Of a DNA stretch of 33,793 nt, positions 30,795 to 33,793 are shown one piece after another. Under the pieces are notes generated by a model. It had not been told where the DNA came from, made no database searches, and was given only the letters and a program-made list of their open reading frames with translations. The DNA is taken from positions 1 to 33,793 of the forward strand of contig NZ_JAUSBN010000088.1 in NCBI RefSeq assembly GCF_030651995.1, read 5' to 3'. The DNA is from Reyranella sp. (lineage in GTDB: Bacteria; Pseudomonadota; Alphaproteobacteria; Reyranellales; Reyranellaceae). A program made the translations under genes and the position numbers. Numbering within the stretch: the stretch's first letter is position 1; the number at the start of each line of letters is the position of its first letter.

Positions 30795-31414
30795 CCCCAG
30801 CCCGCCAACGCTCGTTCGAGGCTCTCCGGACCGCGATAGAGCATGGCGCGCCAGCCGGCCATGCGGGCACCGTCGACGTTGCTCGTCTTGTCGTCGACGA
30901 ACAGGATCGACTGGGCAACCGTGACTCCCATGCGGGCCTGGGCGTTGGTGTAGAACACGCGCTCGGGCTTGCAGACGCCCAACGCCGCCGAATAGACGAT
31001 CTCGTCGAAATGCGCGCCGAGGCCGAGACGGTCGCGCAGGTACGCGATGCGGTGGTGCTCCTGGTTGGTCGCGGCATAGACCCGGCCGCCCGTGCGCCGA
31101 CGCCAGGCATCGGCCTGCGCGAGGACGCCGCGATCGATATCGGCGTCCTTCTCGAACCAGTAGGCGATGAACTCCTCGAGCCGGTCGGCCAGGCCCTTGG
31201 TCTCGAAATACTCGTGCAGGGCCACGTAGAGATCGAGCCGGCCGCGCAGGACCTCCATGAATTCCGGTTTCAGGAAGAATTCCGGCGCCAGTTCCTCGTC
31301 ATGGCTGAGGCCCCAGTCCTCCTTCAGGGTCGCGTACCACGGGTGTGGCGAGCCCGGCTGGGCGAGGGAAACGACGCCATCGATATCGAGGACGAGGACA
31401 GGGCTGGAACTCAT
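30791..31414 (-). CDS. HAD-superfamily hydrolase
   Basis: A 207-residue haloacid-dehalogenase-type protein. All four HAD motifs are present: 'DIDGVVS' with Asp10 (nucleophile) and Asp12, Thr116 in 'AATNQE', Lys149 in 'VCKPERVFY' and Asp174-Asp175 in 'LFVDDKTSNVDG'. The pattern suits a phosphatase or phosphonatase-like enzyme with a small helical cap between motifs I and II (about 20-100). Substrate is unknown. Its stop overlaps that of mdcB, so the transcripts meet. Start at 31414 is divergent from the GNAT gene. Confidence 0.85.
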   Translation of the reverse strand: MSSSPVLVLDIDGVVSLAQPGSPHPWYATLKEDWGLSHDEELAPEFFLKPEFMEVLRGRLDLYVALHEYFETKGLADRLEEFIAYWFEKDADIDRGVLAQADAWRRRTGGRVYAATNQEHHRIAYLRDRLGLGAHFDEIVYSAALGVCKPERVFYTNAQARMGVTVAQSILFVDDKTSNVDGARMAGWRAMLYRGPESLERALAGWG

Positions 31415-31458
31415 GCGGGCCTATGTTACAGCACCCGCCGCCTCAAGGGGAAAGTCAG

Positions 31459-32013
31459 TTGCAGCTCATCGTTCCCGACCTCGCCCATCTCGACGGCTAT
31501 GCCGATGCGCTCCGCCGCGGCTGGTCGCCCGACAACGTGCGGGTGGATGAGGCGCCGCGTGAGGAACTGGCGCGCATCGCGGCCGATCCGGCGGCGTTCG
31601 TGGCCTCGCTGGACGATCCCGAAGCCAAGGCCGGCCCGGTCACCCTGCCCGACGGAACGAAGGTCCCGCGAATGCCCGGCTACCGGCGCTGGATGTGGGA
31701 CGGCGAATTCTGCGGCTCGATCGGGTTTCGCTGGCAGCCCGGGACGGCGGCGCTCCCCTCGTACGTGCTTGGCCATATCGGCTACGCCGTAGCTCCCTGG
31801 AAACGCCGTCGCGGCTACGCGACGCTGGCGCTCGGAATTCTCCTGAAGGAAATCCGCCGGCACGGGCTGCCGCATGTCGACCTGACGACTGATCCGGACA
31901 ATCTGCCCTCGCAGAAGGTCATCACGGCCAATGGCGGCGTCCTCGTCGAGCGCTTCACCAAGGTCGCGGCGCATGGCGGTTCGGAAGCGCTGCTGTTCCG
32001 CATCACCCTCTGA
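31459..32013 (+). CDS. GNAT-family N-acetyltransferase
   Basis: A 184-residue acetyltransferase. The acetyl-CoA binding motif reads 'VAPWKRRRGYATLALGIL' (about 112-129), an R-x-x-G-x-A form, followed by 'DLTTDPDNLPSQKVITANGG', the typical motif B, where Asn-x-x-S/A-x-x-V binds the cofactor. I chose the TTG at 31459, with AGGGGAAA about 8 bases upstream; an ATG at 31423 lacks a ribosome binding site and precedes non-conserved residues. The substrate is not readable. It converges with the TetR gene. Confidence 0.82.
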   Translation: MQLIVPDLAHLDGYADALRRGWSPDNVRVDEAPREELARIAADPAAFVASLDDPEAKAGPVTLPDGTKVPRMPGYRRWMWDGEFCGSIGFRWQPGTAALPSYVLGHIGYAVAPWKRRRGYATLALGILLKEIRRHGLPHVDLTTDPDNLPSQKVITANGGVLVERFTKVAAHGGSEALLFRITL

Positions 32014-32025
32014 ACATCGGCCCGT

Positions 32026-32646
32026 TCAGGGTCGGGCGAAGCGCGCCACTGTTTCGGCCATCGCCGCCAAGGCGGCCAATCCCCGGGCCTTCAGGGCCCG
32101 GGAGGAGTCGCGGCCCCCGATCTCGCCTTCGAGCACGAGGATGATGAACCCGTGCATGGTGGCCCAGGCGAAATCGGCTGCCTGCTGGCGAACGTCATCC
32201 GATGCCTCCAGGAGCACATCGTCGAGTACTGCCGCCAGCAGGCGGCGGAGGCTCGCGGCGCCCTCGTCTCCCGCCTTGGCCTCGATGTGGTTGGCCTCTC
32301 GGCTGAACATGAGCTGGAAGAGCGTGGGATTGGCTGCGGCGAACGCCATGTAGCCCACGCCAAGACCGACCAGCCGCGCCGCCGGCTCGTCCTCCGCCAC
32401 CCGCTCGGCTTCGGTCGTCATGGAGGCCGTCAGTTCCGCGAAGCCGCGGCGAACCAGTTCGGCCAGGAGATCGTCCATGGAGGCGAAATGGTGGGCGGGA
32501 GCGGCATGGGAAACTTCGGCGCGGCGGGCGCACTCGCGCAAAGTGAAGCCGCGAATGCCCTTTTCCTCGACCAGCTTGCGGCCCGACGCGACCAGCGCTT
32601 CGCGCAAGTCGCCATGATGATAGCCTCGCGCCTTGGAACGGGTCAT
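32026..32646 (-). CDS. TetR/AcrR-family transcriptional regulator
   Basis: A 206-residue repressor. The N-terminal helix-turn-helix 'GFTLRECARRAEVSHAAPAH' (33-52) and following 'HFASMDDLLAELVRRGFAEL' are the TetR DNA-binding region. The ligand domain carries 'FQLMFSREANHIEA', of the TetR_C_33 or WHG type. It is divergent from a LysE exporter at 32759, with 112 bases between them, the classical arrangement for a regulator and its target. A 6-base inverted repeat there could be its operator. Confidence 0.88.
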   Translation of the reverse strand: MTRSKARGYHHGDLREALVASGRKLVEEKGIRGFTLRECARRAEVSHAAPAHHFASMDDLLAELVRRGFAELTASMTTEAERVAEDEPAARLVGLGVGYMAFAAANPTLFQLMFSREANHIEAKAGDEGAASLRRLLAAVLDDVLLEASDDVRQQAADFAWATMHGFIILVLEGEIGGRDSSRALKARGLAALAAMAETVARFARP

Positions 32647-32657
32647 TCAGCCTCCAG

Positions 32658-32682
32658 CAAGATCAAATACCTCGCAATCTTG
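32658..32682. promoter_or_regulatory. Possible TetR operator in the tetR-lysE divergent region
   Basis: CAAGAT (32658-32663) and ATCTTG (32677-32682) form a 6-bp inverted repeat with a 13-base spacer in A/T-richer DNA between the divergent genes. The second arm runs into TTGACG (32680-32685), which could be the -35 of the exporter promoter. Simple symmetry only; I cannot show binding. Confidence 0.35.
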
Positions 32683-32758
32683 ACGTTGGAAAGAGGCCAA
32701 ATTTCGGCTGACGCTTTCGTTTGGGCGTGGCTTGATCGGAGAAATCCACGAGGAATTC

Positions 32759-33385
32759 ATGTCATTCGAAACCTGGCTCGCCTTCGCTGCAGCGTCGAGC
32801 GTTCTTCTGGTGATCCCCGGCCCGACCGTCCTGCTGGTCGTGTCCTATGCGCTCGGCCAGGGCTGGCGAACTGCGCTGCCGATGTCGGTCGGCGTGGCGC
32901 TAGGCGACTTCACCGCCATGACCCTCTCGATGCTGGGCCTCGGCGCGCTGCTGGCGACCTCGGCCACGCTGTTCACGGTCCTGAAATGGGTCGGCGCCGC
33001 CTACCTCGTCTATCTCGGCATCAGGCTGTGGCGCGCCGGCGGCACGCTTGACGCCGCCCCGCGGACCGACGCCGTTTCCGCCGCGAAAATGCTGGGGCAT
33101 GCCTGGCTGGTGACGGCGCTGAACCCAAAGAGCATCACCTTCTTCGTGGCCTTCCTGCCTGCTTTCCTCGATCCCAAGGCGGACTTCCTCACGCAGATGC
33201 TGGTCTTCGAGACCACGTTCCTGGTGCTGGCCTTCGCCAATGCCTTCGGCTACGCGCTGGTCGCATCGCGGGCGCGGCGGCTGGCCTCCGATCCACGCGC
33301 CCTCGGCATCGTCAACAAGGTGGGTGGCGGCCTGCTGGTCGGCGCCGGCGTCGCCACGGTGAGCTTCGCCGGAACGCGGAGCTGA
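32759..33385 (+). CDS. LysE/RhtB-family amino acid exporter
   Basis: A 208-residue inner membrane protein with about six hydrophobic segments. 'VIPGPTVLLVVSYALGQGWR' (about 18-37) is the signature of the LysE/RhtB family, which exports amino acids such as lysine, homoserine or threonine. 'WLVTALNPKSITFFVAFLPA' (about 119-138) is also typical. I chose the ATG at 32759, with GAGGAATTC directly upstream, over an ATG at 32732. It is divergent from the TetR gene, its likely regulator, and ends three bases before the stop of the convergent ExbD gene. Confidence 0.9.
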   Translation: MSFETWLAFAAASSVLLVIPGPTVLLVVSYALGQGWRTALPMSVGVALGDFTAMTLSMLGLGALLATSATLFTVLKWVGAAYLVYLGIRLWRAGGTLDAAPRTDAVSAAKMLGHAWLVTALNPKSITFFVAFLPAFLDPKADFLTQMLVFETTFLVLAFANAFGYALVASRARRLASDPRALGIVNKVGGGLLVGAGVATVSFAGTRS

Positions 33386-33388
33386 CGC

Positions 33389-33793
33389 TTATTTGCGCGC
33401 CGGTTCGCTGACGAAGGCGATCTTGGAGAGGCCGCCCTTGGAGGCGTCGGCCAGGGTCTCCATGACGTAGCGGTAGGGCACGGTGGCGTCGGCGCGGAGA
33501 TAGACCTCCGGCTGCGGCCGCTTGAGGCCGGCCTCGGCGAACTTCTCCATCGCCTCCTCCCGGGTCAGCCGCTCGCCGCCCCAGAACAGCGAGCCTTGGG
33601 CGTCGATCGCGAACTCGATCTTCTCGGGCTTCTGCAGGTCGGCGTTGGCCGTCGCCTTGGGCAGGTCGAGCTTCACCACGTTGGTCAGCAGCGGCGCCGT
33701 CACGATGAAGATGACCAGCAGCACCAGCACCACGTCGATCAGCGGCACCATGTTGATCTCGGCCATCGGCTGGGACGAGGTCTTGCGTTCGAA
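33389..33793 (-). CDS. ExbD/TolR-family biopolymer transport protein (N-terminus cut by window edge)
   Basis: The visible 134 codons hold most of an ExbD/TolR protein. The single transmembrane helix, 'MVPLIDVVLVLLVIFIVTAP', contains the conserved Asp that carries protons in the ExbB/TolQ complex. The C-terminal periplasmic domain, with 'DAQGSLFWGGERLTREEAME', is normal. The frame continues upstream to the edge (FERKTSSQ before PMAEIN), so the true start is outside. Whether it serves TonB (ExbD) or the Tol-Pal system (TolR) cannot be decided without the neighbouring exbB/tolQ gene. Confidence 0.9.
   Translation of the reverse strand, partial: FERKTSSQPMAEINMVPLIDVVLVLLVIFIVTAPLLTNVVKLDLPKATANADLQKPEKIEFAIDAQGSLFWGGERLTREEAMEKFAEAGLKRPQPEVYLRADATVPYRYVMETLADASKGGLSKIAFVSEPARK

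Noticed and set aside
1..33793. CRISPR array, prophage or defence island
   Set aside because: No direct-repeat array, integrase, phage structural gene or known defence gene pattern was seen; gene content is metabolic and housekeeping.

Overview
This window looks like a chromosomal segment of a high-GC alphaproteobacterium, probably a Rhodospirillales- or Hyphomicrobiales-type lineage. The evidence is the block pcm-like methyltransferase / tolC / popZ / valS in the order typical of alphaproteobacteria, the PopZ pole-organizing protein (restricted to that class), a Zur-type Fur regulator, and uniform GC-rich codon use. Species cannot be fixed from the sequence alone. It is gene-dense, with no gene-free stretch above about 300 bases, and it carries about 34 protein genes (two cut by the window edges) and two tRNA genes.

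Layout. (1) 1-87: the N-terminus of an IS30-type transposase leaves the window on the left. (2) 227-6120: a five-gene co-directional operon of a DMT transporter, class III CoA-transferase, thiolase-like protein, phytanoyl-CoA dioxygenase-type oxygenase and aldehyde dehydrogenase. This gene set resembles an alpha-oxidation-like acid degradation pathway and is the most interesting metabolic unit here. (3) 6243-12409, minus strand: a cysteine-dioxygenase-like cupin, valS, popZ, tolC and a divergent PCMT-like methyltransferase. (4) 12538-12782: tRNA-Cys and tRNA-Asn, then a Nudix hydrolase and, convergent with it, an unassigned bicupin-like protein. (5) 14769-19553: a plus-strand run of cysteine synthase, ribokinase, alanyl-tRNA editing protein, 3-mercaptopyruvate sulfurtransferase and cystathionine beta-lyase, i.e. 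a sulfur amino acid region. (6) 19732-22377: zur divergent from hisI, a Tat-type lipoprotein and an MFS exporter. (7) 22381-25677: an M81 (MlrC-like) peptidase, a small hypothetical protein, a beta-hydroxyacid dehydrogenase and a DHCW-motif cupin. (8) 25729-30794: malonate decarboxylase genes mdcA-C-D-E-G-B, tightly overlapped, without mdcH, transporter or regulator in view. (9) 30791-33793: HAD hydrolase, GNAT acetyltransferase, TetR regulator, LysE exporter and the start-proximal part of an ExbD/TolR gene.

Intergenic structure is informative. Two long imperfect palindromes of different sequence lie between convergent gene pairs (6126-6238, 19599-19709) and may act as two-way transcription ends. 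A shorter hairpin lies at 17415-17438. Intrinsic terminators follow popZ and tRNA-Asn. Sigma70-like promoters are visible before the PCMT gene, tRNA-Cys and zur. A perfect AT-rich 14-bp palindrome sits just ahead of the cupin gene at 6746.

Most genes are ordinary housekeeping or catabolic functions. I did not find a phage, CRISPR array or obvious defence system. The candidates for something new are the 227-6120 operon with its cysteine-less thiolase-like protein, the malonate decarboxylase cluster lacking MdcH, and the motif-altered PCMT and beta-hydroxyacid dehydrogenase.
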